From: an uncultured Clostridia bacterium
GTDB taxonomy: Bacteria > Bacillota > Clostridia > Christensenellales > Borkfalkiaceae
Direction of reading: 5' to 3'
Length of the DNA stretch: 35,082 nt
NCBI GenBank assembly: GCA_934271265.1
Contig: CAKQRE010000018.1
Coordinates: 1 to 35,082, forward strand
Shown: one piece after another, positions 8,188 through 16,821 of the stretch
Layout: each line of letters starts with the position of its first letter
Numbering within the stretch: the first letter of the stretch is position 1
Program-made: the position numbers and the translations under genes
The notes under the pieces: model-generated
The model's database searches: none
What the model was told of the DNA's origin: nothing
The model's input: only the letters and a program-made list of their open reading frames with translations

Positions 8188-8964
8188 TTAAAGATAGGTT
8201 TCGTCTTCGAAAAAGTATATTTTTATAGTTTGTAACCGATCGCGGAAGGTTTCCGCGATTTTTTTCAACCCGTAATTCTCCGTGGCGTAATGGGTACACG
8301 ACAGAACGCCGAGCCCTTCCTCCAGAGCCGCCGTCAGAACGTGATGGGAAATATCCGCCGAAACGACGACGTCCGCTCCGTTTTCCGAAGCAAACGATAT
8401 CGCCGCAGGATCGAGCCCCGCGCCGCAAAAAGTGGCAACCTTATGAATAATTGCGTGTTTATCGCCATATAGCCATACTTTTTGTGTGTTAAAATTATTT
8501 TTGTAACGTTTTTTTAAGGTCTCGAAGGAAATATCCGGTAAATCGAACAACCTTCCGTACCCTACATTCTCTCCTAAAACTTCCGCTATTTTTTGCTCTG
8601 TCGCTCCTAAGCCTTCCGCAAGATAATAATCGATCCCGTAACGCGCGGCGTCGAAATTCAAGTGCATGGATATCACGCCGACGCCGTTTCTCGCGCAGCT
8701 AAGCAACGGATCGCCCTCTTTTAGAGAATAGATCGGACGGTAGATCGCGGGGTGATGGGTCACGATCGCGTCGCATCCGAGTTCTTTCGCCTTCGCCGCG
8801 CTCGCGCGGGAGAGATCGAGGGTAAACAGAACGCTTTTTACTTCCCGGTCGGTCGACAGGATCACGCCGCTGTTGTCGTGCAAGCCGTCTCTTTCGCATA
8901 GCTCTTTCGAAAGAGAAAGAGGGGCGTAATCGCAAAGCAGGTAAAACAAATCGTTGAATTTCAT
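8188..8964 (-). CDS. Nif3-like dinuclear metal centre protein (YqfO family)
   Basis: A 258-residue Nif3/DUF34 protein. The metal-site residues are visible: H70-H71 in VTHHPAI, H101 and D105 in a HLNFDAA stretch, and H225 with E229 near the C-terminus. Members form hexamers with two metals per site. Family proteins are often labelled GTP cyclohydrolase I type 2, a name poorly supported by biochemistry. At 258 residues it is the short form, without the PII-like insertion present in B. subtilis YqfO. Its ATG overlaps the trmK stop by four bases, so the two are coupled. Confidence 0.93.
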   Translation of the reverse strand: MKFNDLFYLLCDYAPLSLSKELCERDGLHDNSGVILSTDREVKSVLFTLDLSRASAAKAKELGCDAIVTHHPAIYRPIYSLKEGDPLLSCARNGVGVISMHLNFDAARYGIDYYLAEGLGATEQKIAEVLGENVGYGRLFDLPDISFETLKKRYKNNFNTQKVWLYGDKHAIIHKVATFCGAGLDPAAISFASENGADVVVSADISHHVLTAALEEGLGVLSCTHYATENYGLKKIAETFRDRLQTIKIYFFEDETYL

Positions 8965-9599
8965 GCGATTACCTCTTTGTATTTTCTGATCGTTTTTTTT
9001 GTTTTTTCTTTTTCTTCTTCGCTCATTTTCGGAAGAGCCTCCGTCAAAACGGCAATCTTCCCTTCGATCATCCTTACGAAATCTTCGCCGCGACGAAGAA
9101 GATTATCCCTTCCGAAACGAAGTTCGTCTTCGGAATAGCTACAGGTTCCCCTCTCCGCCTTTATGAGATCATAAAACTTGCCGTCGGCAAAAGTATAGTC
9201 GATAATCGGCTTATAGCCATGCTTTATCAGGTAAGCCCTCACCTTTTCGGCATTCTTCATCGGTTGCAGAATCAGTTTTTCGGGTGAAAAAGGCGCGGCG
9301 GATAAAATGGAGATCATCTCCTCCCCGCCCATGCCGGCGATCAGAACTTCATCCGCAAAGGGAACGCCCGCCAGCCCGTTCGTAACGAGCGCACGGTATC
9401 TGCCCGCAAATTCGCCTTTTAAAAGATCGTCCGCCTTCTTCAGGCTTTCGGCGGAAAGGTCGGTAAGATAGGCGAAACGGCACTTTCTCCTTTTCAGCAT
9501 TTCCCTCGAACAATACCCGTGGTCGCACCCGACGTCCGCAAAAACGTCCGTCTCGTCGAGCGCGGAAACGATGGTTTCGAGCCGTGCGGATAAAACCAT
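8961..9599 (-). CDS. trmK: tRNA (adenine(22)-N1)-methyltransferase TrmK
   Basis: SAM-dependent methyltransferase that forms m1A at position 22 in the D-arm of certain tRNAs. The 212 residues carry the SAM motif ADVGCDHGYC at 21-30, GMGGEEM at 89-95 and a QPMKN motif shortly after, all typical of TrmK. The C-terminal coiled coil of about 60 residues, rich in Glu and Lys, matches the family. The ATG shares one base with the rpoD stop codon and the stop overlaps the nif3-like start, so it sits in a continuous chain of coupled genes. Confidence 0.95.
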   Translation of the reverse strand: MVLSARLETIVSALDETDVFADVGCDHGYCSREMLKRRKCRFAYLTDLSAESLKKADDLLKGEFAGRYRALVTNGLAGVPFADEVLIAGMGGEEMISILSAAPFSPEKLILQPMKNAEKVRAYLIKHGYKPIIDYTFADGKFYDLIKAERGTCSYSEDELRFGRDNLLRRGEDFVRMIEGKIAVLTEALPKMSEEEKEKTKKTIRKYKEVIA

Positions 9600-10654
9600 T
9601 ATTCGATGAAATCTTTCAGCCGTTTGGAACGGGACGGATGGCGCAGTTTACGCAACGCTTTCGCCTCGATCTGACGGATACGCTCTCTCGTGACGTTGAA
9701 CTCTTTTCCCACTTCTTCGAGCGTTCTCGGTCTGCCGTCGTCGATGCCGTAACGAAGGCGCAGAACCTTTTCCTCACGCGGGGTAAGGGTGTCGAGCACG
9801 CCGATCAGCTGTTCCCGAAGCATCGAAAACGCTACGACGTCCGTCGGAGCGGTTGCCTGTTCGTCCTCGATAAAGTCTCCGAGGTGGCTGTCCTCTTCCT
9901 CGCCGATCGGCGTTTCGAGGGACACGGGATCCTGAGCGATCTTCTGGATCTCCATCACGCGGGATTCGGAAATACCCATTTCCTTCGCGATCTCTTCCGG
10001 GGTCGGCTCGCGCCCAAGCTCCTGCAACAGAAGACGGGAAACGCGTACCTGCTTGTTGATCGTTTCCACCATGTGTACGGGAATACGGATCGTTCTCGCC
10101 TGGTCTGCGATCGCCCTCGTGATCGCCTGACGGATCCACCACGTAGCGTAAGTGGAGAATTTGAACCCCTTCTGATAGTCGAATTTTTCCACCGCTTTCA
10201 TCAGCCCGAGGTTGCCCTCCTGAATCAGATCGAGAAACTGCATTCCTCTGCCCACATAGCGTTTCGCGATGGATACGACAAGACGAAGGTTTGCTTCGGA
10301 AAGACGTTGCTTCGATTCCTCGTCGCCGTCCATCATCTTGCGGGCGAGTTCGATCTCGTCATCCGCGGACAAAAGCGGCACTTTACCGATGTCTTTCAGA
10401 TACATCTTCACGGGGTCATCCATGCTGATCTCTTTCAGCAACTGTTCGTAAAGATCTTTATCCTTCGCGTAATCGTCGATGATCTGGATGTGGGCGTCTT
10501 CGATCGCCTTGTACACCTCGTCGATCTGATTGGCGTCCGCGGAAATGCGTTCCAGACGATCGCAGAGCGCGTCCGAGCCGATCTGCCCTTTCCCTTTATA
10601 ATCGTTGACGATTTGCTGAATAGCGACTTGTAACTGTTCTTCGGTAATAGCCAT
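9599..10654 (-). CDS. rpoD: RNA polymerase primary sigma factor (sigma-A, RpoD)
   Basis: Housekeeping sigma factor of 351 residues. A short region 1.1 is followed by the region 1.2 PVKMYLKDIG motif, region 2.4 with YATWWIRQAITRAI near residue 167, region 3, and region 4.2 with a helix-turn-helix (RTLEEVGKEFNVTRERIRQ) near the C-terminus. It lacks the large non-conserved insertion of proteobacterial RpoD, as usual for Bacillota. It lies 21 bases after dnaG, the classic macromolecular-synthesis arrangement. A GGAGGAG sequence precedes the start at a somewhat long spacing of about 13 bases. The promoters I describe in this window fit the sequences this protein would recognise. Confidence 0.98.
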   Translation of the reverse strand: MAITEEQLQVAIQQIVNDYKGKGQIGSDALCDRLERISADANQIDEVYKAIEDAHIQIIDDYAKDKDLYEQLLKEISMDDPVKMYLKDIGKVPLLSADDEIELARKMMDGDEESKQRLSEANLRLVVSIAKRYVGRGMQFLDLIQEGNLGLMKAVEKFDYQKGFKFSTYATWWIRQAITRAIADQARTIRIPVHMVETINKQVRVSRLLLQELGREPTPEEIAKEMGISESRVMEIQKIAQDPVSLETPIGEEEDSHLGDFIEDEQATAPTDVVAFSMLREQLIGVLDTLTPREEKVLRLRYGIDDGRPRTLEEVGKEFNVTRERIRQIEAKALRKLRHPSRSKRLKDFIE

Positions 10655-10675
10655 ATACCGTGTTTCTCCTCCGTT

Positions 10676-12469
10676 TTATAATGCGAAACGCTTTTTGTCG
10701 AGTTCCGCGATCTTTCTGAAAATTTCTTTCCTTTTTTCCGTGTCCGTTTCCGAGCGGCACAGATCTTTCAATGCCTCGATCTGCTGTTCGATCGAGTGTT
10801 TTTCAAGCATTCCCACACAGTCGGTAAAATACTTTTGCTCTGTCTCATTGCCGAAAATGCTGTCTCCCGCCGTTAGAACGGCGTTATATTCCGCAAGTTC
10901 CCCTTCCGTAAACTGTCCGGAAAGGCTTGACGGAAAAATCTCCTTCCCCTCGTCGCGATATTCCTGCACGAGGTCGGAAAGTCTTGCCTGCACGGGATCG
11001 GTGAACGCGAAGCGGTAAAGCTCGAGATCTTTCGCGTAGGGCTTGTTGAAGATACAGGCGCACAACACGAACCGCGCCGCGGCGGAAAGCCCGTCTTCTT
11101 TTACGGCGATCTTCTCTTCTTCTTTCTGCGGCATCGGCTTTTCTTTCGGATCGCCGAGAAAGGAGAGATCCCGCCGCAACGATTCGTAAGTGGTGGAAGT
11201 ATCTTTTCCGAGCTTGCGCAAAAGTTCTTCTTTTTCGCTCTCCATTTTACATTCGCCGATGATCTTCAACGCTTCCGCAATGTATTTTCTCTTTTGAGAA
11301 AGATCGGAAATATCGTATGCCTTTTTCGCGTTTTCCATTTTGAAATCAACGAGAGGAATGCTTTCGTCAAGGCATTTCCGATACCCTTCCGCGCCGAATT
11401 TGCGGATCACGTCGTCCGGATCGAGTCCGTCCGGAAGAGTGACGACCTTTACTTCCAACCCTTCGTTTTTCAGGATATCCAGTCCGCGCACCGTCGCGTG
11501 CTGTCCGGCGGCGTCCCCGTCGTAACAGATGAGAACCACGTCGGTATACCGCTTGAGCATGCGCGCCTGTTCGATCGTAAGCGAGGTTCCCATGGAAGCC
11601 ACCACGTTTTTGAACCCCGCGCCGTACACGGAGATCACGTCCATATAGCCTTCCACCATAATGACGTTCGCAAGCCCGTGCGCGTTTTTTTCTTTTTTTA
11701 AATTGTTGATATTGAAAAGGGTCCTGTTTTTGATAAACAGTTCCGTTTCCTGCGTGTTCTTATATTTCGCAAACTGAGGCTTTGCCTCAAGCACCCTTCC
11801 GCCGAAAGCGATCACGTTGCCGAGATTATCGATAATGGGAATGATCAGTCTTCCGAATTGCGCGTCGAAAAGATAGGGTTTCCCCGCCTCATTCGTCCTT
11901 TGCTGACATACGCCCGATCGAAGCATTTCCTCATCCGTAAACCCCTTTTCTCTCAGGTGATTCACAAGGGAAAAACGATCGAGAGAAGCCCCGAGCCCGA
12001 AAGCGGTGATGGTACGCTTGTCCATTCCCCTTTTCCGGAGATAAGCGCGGTGTTCCGCCGCTCCCTCTTTCGCAAGATTATGCACGTAGAAATACGCGGT
12101 CGTCCGCATAAGAGCAAGCAGCCTGTCCCGTTTGCTGCGCGCGGCGGCGATCTCTTTATAATCCCGGTTATCGTCCGGCATCGGCATGCCGCACTGTTCG
12201 GCAAGAAATCTCACCGCTCCGACGTAATCGAGGTTTTCCATCGTGCGGACAAAGGTGATTACGTCTCCCCCTCTTCCGCAACCGAAACATTTGAAAAACT
12301 GCCCGTCTTCGTTTACCGTGAACGAAGGCGTTTTCTCGGAATGTCCGGGCAAAGGACAGCACGCCCAATGGCTTTTCCCTTTCTTTTTCAGCGTGCAATA
12401 TCTGCCCACGATATCGACGATGTTATTCTTTTGTTTCAGCTCTTCTATGAACTTTTCGTCAATCGCCAT
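10676..12469 (-). CDS. dnaG: DNA primase DnaG
   Basis: Synthesises RNA primers at the replication fork. I use the ATG at 12469 (597 residues) because GGAGG lies nine bases before it, while the ATG at 12475 is only three bases from the same site. The N-terminal zinc ribbon uses C38, H43, C61 and C64; the spacing of the first pair is C-x4-H (CPLPGH) instead of the common C-x2-H (CPFH). The TOPRIM core shows EGYMDV and YDGDAAG. A C-terminal helicase-binding-like helical domain follows a lysine-rich linker (KEKPMPQKEEEK). It lies between dgt and rpoD in the operon. Confidence 0.97.
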   Translation of the reverse strand: MAIDEKFIEELKQKNNIVDIVGRYCTLKKKGKSHWACCPLPGHSEKTPSFTVNEDGQFFKCFGCGRGGDVITFVRTMENLDYVGAVRFLAEQCGMPMPDDNRDYKEIAAARSKRDRLLALMRTTAYFYVHNLAKEGAAEHRAYLRKRGMDKRTITAFGLGASLDRFSLVNHLREKGFTDEEMLRSGVCQQRTNEAGKPYLFDAQFGRLIIPIIDNLGNVIAFGGRVLEAKPQFAKYKNTQETELFIKNRTLFNINNLKKEKNAHGLANVIMVEGYMDVISVYGAGFKNVVASMGTSLTIEQARMLKRYTDVVLICYDGDAAGQHATVRGLDILKNEGLEVKVVTLPDGLDPDDVIRKFGAEGYRKCLDESIPLVDFKMENAKKAYDISDLSQKRKYIAEALKIIGECKMESEKEELLRKLGKDTSTTYESLRRDLSFLGDPKEKPMPQKEEEKIAVKEDGLSAAARFVLCACIFNKPYAKDLELYRFAFTDPVQARLSDLVQEYRDEGKEIFPSSLSGQFTEGELAEYNAVLTAGDSIFGNETEQKYFTDCVGMLEKHSIEQQIEALKDLCRSETDTEKRKEIFRKIAELDKKRFAL

Positions 12470-12503
12470 AGGCATTTCCCTCCCGTGATTTTCCCGGTAA
12501 AAT

Positions 12504-13502
12504 TTATCTCAGTAAAAAGTTTTTCGGCACGTAAATCTCCTCGAAGGTATAAACCGCATAACGGTCCGTCATGCCGGATATGTAATCGGACACGACGGTA
12601 TCAACGTCGAACCGATCGAGGAGAGAACGGTAAAAGTCGGGCAATAAGTCGATCTTCGACTTATAATGCTCATACATTACCGAGATCATTTCGTTTGCTC
12701 GCGCTTCTTCTTTCTGCGCCGCAAGATCGTTATAAACGCGGTCGAACATGAATTTCCGCAGGTTTTCGGTCGCCTCGCGGAACTCGTTTTCCATACGCAC
12801 GTCGTTCTTTCCGTCGCTTTCCCGCCATACGGAAAGGATCATATTGTTGATCCTCTCTTTGTTGGTTTTACCGAGCAACCGCACCTCCTCCCGCGGGAGA
12901 TCGTCTTCCGAAAAAATACCCGCGCGGATCGCGTCGTCGATATCGTGATTTAAATAAGAGATCCTGTCCGACAGAGAAACGACTTTCCCTTCCAGCGTGT
13001 GCGGATGTCCCGTTTTCTTATGTTCCAGAATACCGTCACGCACCTCGTAGGTAAGGTTCAGCCCCGCCCCGTCGTTTTCAAGAACGTCCGCAACGCGAAG
13101 AGATTGTTCGTTATGGCGGAATCCTTTCGGATTCAGTCTGTTCAGAACCCGTTCTCCCGTATGTCCGAACGGCGTGTGTCCGAGATCGTGCCCGAGCGCG
13201 ATCGCTTCGGCAAGATCCTCGTTCAGATTCAGCGCGCGGCATAAAGATCTTGCGATCTGCGCCACGTCGAGCGTGTGCGTAAGGCGGGTCATATAATGAT
13301 CGCCTTCCGGCGAAAAGAAAACCTGCGTTTTGTTTTTCAGCCGACGAAATGCCTTGGAATAAATGATGCGGTCGCGGTCACGCTGGTAATCGGTACGCAT
13401 CGGGCAAGGCTCTTCCGCCCGCGCTCTCCCTTTCGTTTCGTCCGAGAACGCGGCGTAGGGAGAAAAAAATTCCCTCTCTTTCCGATAGGTGGTCTCTTTC
13501 AT
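12504..13502 (-). CDS. dgt: Deoxyguanosinetriphosphate triphosphohydrolase-like protein (Dgt)
   Basis: HD-domain dNTPase that splits dGTP (or related dNTPs) into nucleoside and triphosphate. The HD metal site is clear: H76 in RLTHTLDV, H105-D106 in ALGHDLGHTPFGH and a later Asp in LSDRISYLNHDIDD. The N-terminal R-x-DYQRDRDRI stretch with YSKAFRRL is diagnostic for the family. At 332 residues it matches the short gram-positive form. It heads the dgt-dnaG-rpoD operon, placing nucleotide-pool control beside the primase. Confidence 0.95.
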   Translation of the reverse strand: MKETTYRKEREFFSPYAAFSDETKGRARAEEPCPMRTDYQRDRDRIIYSKAFRRLKNKTQVFFSPEGDHYMTRLTHTLDVAQIARSLCRALNLNEDLAEAIALGHDLGHTPFGHTGERVLNRLNPKGFRHNEQSLRVADVLENDGAGLNLTYEVRDGILEHKKTGHPHTLEGKVVSLSDRISYLNHDIDDAIRAGIFSEDDLPREEVRLLGKTNKERINNMILSVWRESDGKNDVRMENEFREATENLRKFMFDRVYNDLAAQKEEARANEMISVMYEHYKSKIDLLPDFYRSLLDRFDVDTVVSDYISGMTDRYAVYTFEEIYVPKNFLLR

Positions 13503-13520
13503 TCCGCTTTTACCCCTTTT

Positions 13521-13548
13521 CTTATATTATTCCACACATAAACGTAAA
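13521..13548 (-). promoter_or_regulatory. Candidate promoter of the dgt-dnaG-rpoD operon
   Basis: On the minus strand TTTACG (13548-13543) and TATAAG (13526-13521) are 16 bases apart, about 19 bases ahead of the dgt start codon. The -10 matches at five of six positions. It lies in the 101-base gap after the reductase gene. Confidence 0.5.
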
Positions 13549-13603
13549 AATCCTGCCCGGATCTCATAATTTTTTAATTTTTTTGCAAAGTGCCGAATCG
13601 GGG

Positions 13604-14320
13604 TCAGATCACGAATCCGCCGGAAACGTTAAGCGTTTCCCCCGTGATATATCCGCCGCTTTCGGCGAGAAAGAAAACGGCTTCCGCGATCTCTTCCGCT
13701 TGTCCCGCTCTGCCGAGAGGGATCTCCTCTTCAAGGCTTTTTCTCTCTTCCCTGCTCATCCATCCGTTCATCGGCGTGTCGATATAACCAGGCGCAATGC
13801 AGTTCACTCGGACGCCGCAGGAAGAAACCTCTTTCGCCGTAGCCTTTGTAAGCCCGATCACGGCGGCTTTCGCCGCAGAATAAAGAGCCTCGCACGAACC
13901 GCCGCAAAGACCCCACATCGAAGAGACGTTGATCACGGTGCCGCCCCTTTCCAGCATATGCGGCACGGCGTGCTTCATGGCAAAATACACCCCTTTCACG
14001 TCGACGGAAAAAACGCGGTCGAACTCCTCTTCCGTCGTATCGAGAAATGTTTTTACGGGCAAGGCGATCCCCGCGTTGTTCACAAGCGAGGAGATCCCGC
14101 CCGCCGCGCGGCAGAACCCTTCGATCCCCGCCTTCGTTTCCTCTTCGCGGGAAACGTCGAAACAAAGGGCAACGCCGCCGAGTTCCTTCGCCAGTTTTTC
14201 CGCCTTTTCCTTTTTTGCGCGGCAATGCACGCCGACAAAATATCCGCCCGCCGCAAACCGCCGGCAGATCGCTTCTCCGATCGCACCCGTTCCCCCCGTG
14301 ACCAGCACGCTTTTTTTCAT
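13604..14320 (-). CDS. Short-chain dehydrogenase/reductase, FabG-like
   Basis: A 238-residue classical SDR. The cofactor motif TGGTGAIG is at 8-15, NNAG at 81-84, and the catalytic Ser133/134, Tyr147 and Lys151 are in place. The start is the ATG at 14320 with GGAGAGG upstream. It is closest in pattern to 3-oxoacyl-ACP reductases, which reduce the beta-keto group during fatty-acid elongation with NADPH, but there are no other fatty-acid genes nearby, so it could act on another keto substrate. The Asn that often sits before the LKG motif appears as Asp (DVKG near 107-110). It follows efp after a terminator, so it is probably transcribed separately. Confidence 0.85.
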   Translation of the reverse strand: MKKSVLVTGGTGAIGEAICRRFAAGGYFVGVHCRAKKEKAEKLAKELGGVALCFDVSREEETKAGIEGFCRAAGGISSLVNNAGIALPVKTFLDTTEEEFDRVFSVDVKGVYFAMKHAVPHMLERGGTVINVSSMWGLCGGSCEALYSAAKAAVIGLTKATAKEVSSCGVRVNCIAPGYIDTPMNGWMSREERKSLEEEIPLGRAGQAEEIAEAVFFLAESGGYITGETLNVSGGFVI

Positions 14321-14376
14321 ATTTCCTCTCCTTTCCGGAACGCCCCGCAAGAAAACGCCCGTTTCTTCCTTCTCCG

Positions 14377-14407
14377 AAAGAAAACGAGGCAAAGCGATCG
14401 CCTTGCC
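14377..14407 (-). terminator. Terminator after efp
   Basis: On the minus strand GGCAAGGC pairs with GCTTTGCC around a GATC loop (14407-14388; one G-U pair), followed by TCGTTTTCTTT. It lies 34 bases after the efp stop. Confidence 0.75.
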
Positions 14408-14440
14408 CCGTAACTTGCCGTAAATAAAGAGAAAAGAAAA

Positions 14441-15001
14441 TTATTTCTTCACTCTTTCCATGTATTCGCCCGTGCGCGTATCGATACGAATGGTTTCCCC
14501 TTCGTTCACGAACATGGGAACCTGAATCTCCACGCCCGTTTCGAGCTTCGCTTTCTTCGTGGCATTGGTAGCGGTATTGCCCGCAACGCCCGGTTCCGCT
14601 TCGGTCACAAGAAGTTCCACGAAGTTTTCGCAATCGACGGAGAAAGCTTTCCCTTTATAGAATTTAACGGTGACGGGATCGTTTTCCTTGATCCATTTCA
14701 AAGCCTCTTCCACCTGTCCGTAGTTAAGCGGTTCCATATTGTACTCTTCGTCCATGAAGTAGTAGAGCTCGCCGTCGTTATAGGAATAAGTCATCTTCTT
14801 CGTTTCGATCACTGCGTTCTCGAACTTTTCGGTGGGGTTGAACGTGATCTGAAGGACCTTTCCGTCGACAACGTTTTTCAACGTGGTTCTGACGAAAGCC
14901 GCGCCCTTACCGGGTTTTACGTGAAGAAAGTCGACGACCGTCCACACTTTCCCATCGTATTCGATCGTTACGCCTTTTCTCAAATCGCCTGCTAATACCA
15001 T
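14441..15001 (-). CDS. efp: Translation elongation factor P
   Basis: Binds between the P and E sites of the ribosome and relieves stalling at consecutive prolines. It has 186 residues in the three-domain form. The tip loop of domain I reads KPGKG with Lys32 at the position that is modified in many bacteria; no epmA, epmB or ymfI gene is present in the window. The C-terminal motif with TGVEIQVP and RIDTRTGEY is typical. It follows pepP by 38 bases and is closed by a terminator, so pepP-efp form a two-gene operon, a common pairing in Bacillota. Confidence 0.98.
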   Translation of the reverse strand: MVLAGDLRKGVTIEYDGKVWTVVDFLHVKPGKGAAFVRTTLKNVVDGKVLQITFNPTEKFENAVIETKKMTYSYNDGELYYFMDEEYNMEPLNYGQVEEALKWIKENDPVTVKFYKGKAFSVDCENFVELLVTEAEPGVAGNTATNATKKAKLETGVEIQVPMFVNEGETIRIDTRTGEYMERVKK

Positions 15002-15039
15002 AAAAATCTCCTTGTTTTCAGCCTTTTCGGACTAATTGA

Positions 15040-16104
15040 TTATTGAAATAATTTTTGTTTTTTAATGCTTGTCCCGTCGAGAACGATAAGAGATTTATCG
15101 TCCTTCATGAAAGTGTGATACTTTCCGCCGGAAAGATAACAGCTGTCCTCGATGCGGATGCCGAACTTCCCGTTTACGTACACGCCCGGTTCGTTCGAGA
15201 AAACCATATCGTCTTCGAGCGTCCACTCGCTTTTCGGCGAAAGCGTGGGAAACTCGTGAATGTTCACGCCGATCCCATGCCCTAAAGAATGGGTGAAGTA
15301 TTTGCCGTATCCGAGGGATTCGAGAACGTCTCTCGCGATCTTGTCGGCTTCCTTACCCGTAATGCCCGCACGGATCCCTTCCGCCGCCTTTAAATGCGCC
15401 GTAAGAACGGCAAGATAAGCGTGCAGGAACTTCTCGTCCGGTTTTCCGAAGAACATCGTTCTCGTCATATCCGAACAATACCCTTTGTACAGACAACCGA
15501 AATCCATGAGAACGCATTCGTTCTCCTTCAGTTTCGTATCGCCCGTTTCGTGATGGGGAACGGCTGCGTTTTTGCCGAAGGCGACGATCGTATCGAACGA
15601 CGTGCCCGACGCGCCGTATTTTTTGAAGTTATATTCCAGTTTGTTGGCGAGCTCGCGCTCGGTCATACCGAGGCGTATCTCGGGAAGAACGGCTTTCCAC
15701 GCCTTTTCGGCGATCTCGCAAGCCTTTTTCAGATATCCGAGTTCTTCTTCCGTTTTTACCGACATTTCGCGGCGGATCTCTTCGGACGCGTCCGTATAGG
15801 AAAAACCGAGTTTTTCCAGCGAGGCATACTCCGAAAGGGTCGTTTTCGTAAAGTCGATCGCGATCGTCTTCACGCCGTTTTCTTTCGCATACGAAACCAA
15901 AGCCGAATAATCGGAACCGAGGATCACTTCGATCCCTTTCGGCAAAAGAGCCTTCTTCGCCGCCTCGACGTATCTGCCGTCGACGACGAAAATTTTTTCT
16001 TTTTTCGTCAGAATAACGTATCCCGCCGTGCTGTGGAAACCGAGGTAGTAAAGCCTCTCTTTCTCGTCGGTCACGAGCGCGATATCATACGTATCGAATT
16101 TCAT
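15040..16104 (-). CDS. pepP: Xaa-Pro aminopeptidase/dipeptidase (M24B)
   Basis: Metallopeptidase of the pita-bread fold that removes N-terminal residues ahead of proline or splits Xaa-Pro dipeptides. The five metal ligands are visible: D201, D212, H276, E305 and E319, within the motifs MDFG, SDMTR, HSLGHGIG, NEPG and RIED. The N-terminal creatinase-like domain covers about residues 1-120. At 354 residues it matches the gram-positive short form. I cannot separate aminopeptidase from prolidase by sequence alone. It is first in the operon with efp, so both proteins deal with proline-containing peptides. Confidence 0.92.
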   Translation of the reverse strand: MKFDTYDIALVTDEKERLYYLGFHSTAGYVILTKKEKIFVVDGRYVEAAKKALLPKGIEVILGSDYSALVSYAKENGVKTIAIDFTKTTLSEYASLEKLGFSYTDASEEIRREMSVKTEEELGYLKKACEIAEKAWKAVLPEIRLGMTERELANKLEYNFKKYGASGTSFDTIVAFGKNAAVPHHETGDTKLKENECVLMDFGCLYKGYCSDMTRTMFFGKPDEKFLHAYLAVLTAHLKAAEGIRAGITGKEADKIARDVLESLGYGKYFTHSLGHGIGVNIHEFPTLSPKSEWTLEDDMVFSNEPGVYVNGKFGIRIEDSCYLSGGKYHTFMKDDKSLIVLDGTSIKKQKLFQ

Positions 16105-16173
16105 AAAAAGCCTCTTTCCGCAGGATTAGCCGAAGAAGCCAAAACTCTCGGTTACCATCCAGAATCTTTTTTT

Positions 16174-16203
16174 ATCATACCATATTTTTCCCCCGTCCGT
16201 CAA
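16174..16203 (-). promoter_or_regulatory. Promoter of pepP-efp
   Basis: On the minus strand TTGACG (16203-16198) and TATGAT (16179-16174) are 18 bases apart, about 70 bases upstream of the pepP start. Both hexamers match the sigma-A consensus at five of six positions. Confidence 0.75.
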
Positions 16204-16254
16204 TCGTTTGGGAAAAGTTTTCGTTTTTCTTTTGCTTTTTCTCTGATTTTTCTC

Positions 16255-16821
16255 TCAATTCCCCACGGGAACGTCCTCATTTCCCTCGTTTTCTCCCTTT
16301 CCGGGGTCTTCTGCCGGGGATTCTTCGTCTGCGTTCGCTTCCCCGTTTTCCGCACTCTGCGACTCCTTCGGTTTCAGCTCGTCGTGTCCGCGCTTCGTCT
16401 CTTCCTCGAACGCAGACCCGTAAACTTTATACGCGCCCCCGATTTTCGACACGTGCGCGAAATTGAGCTTTTCAAGCTCTTTGCGATAGGCTTCCGCGCG
16501 GGCGAGCCTCTTCGGTTTCAGCACGAAAAACCAGACGATCATCCACACGCAGCAAACGCCGAACACCGCGCTCCACACGGCAAAACGGACGGGGCTGTGC
16601 TCTTTTTCCGTGCCGCGCGACACAAGGAAGGTCACTGCGACCAGCAGATAAACGAGCGCCATAAGCACGAAGCTGATCACGGAAGACACGCCGATCGCAT
16701 GCGTTGTCTCCTTCAGTTTGGGGATCTGCGTCGCATAGAAGTTGCGCTCGCCGAGCCTGGTTTTGCCTCTTGTTTCCTTGGACGTCGCTTTTTTCGCGTC
16801 CTTGAACTGATCTCTTATCAT
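16255..16821 (-). CDS. Two-helix membrane protein of unknown function
   Basis: I do not recognise a family. From the ATG at 16821, which overlaps the uvrA stop by four bases (ATGA), it has 188 residues. A basic N-terminal stretch of about 44 residues is followed by hydrophobic helices at about 45-67 and 83-108, then a mixed region and an acidic C-terminal tail of about 40 residues rich in Glu, Gly, Asn and Pro. With both ends on the same side, the tail is probably cytoplasmic. The coupling to uvrA may reflect only operon packing. Nothing visible links it to DNA repair. Confidence 0.75.
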   Translation of the reverse strand: MIRDQFKDAKKATSKETRGKTRLGERNFYATQIPKLKETTHAIGVSSVISFVLMALVYLLVAVTFLVSRGTEKEHSPVRFAVWSAVFGVCCVWMIVWFFVLKPKRLARAEAYRKELEKLNFAHVSKIGGAYKVYGSAFEEETKRGHDELKPKESQSAENGEANADEESPAEDPGKGENEGNEDVPVGN

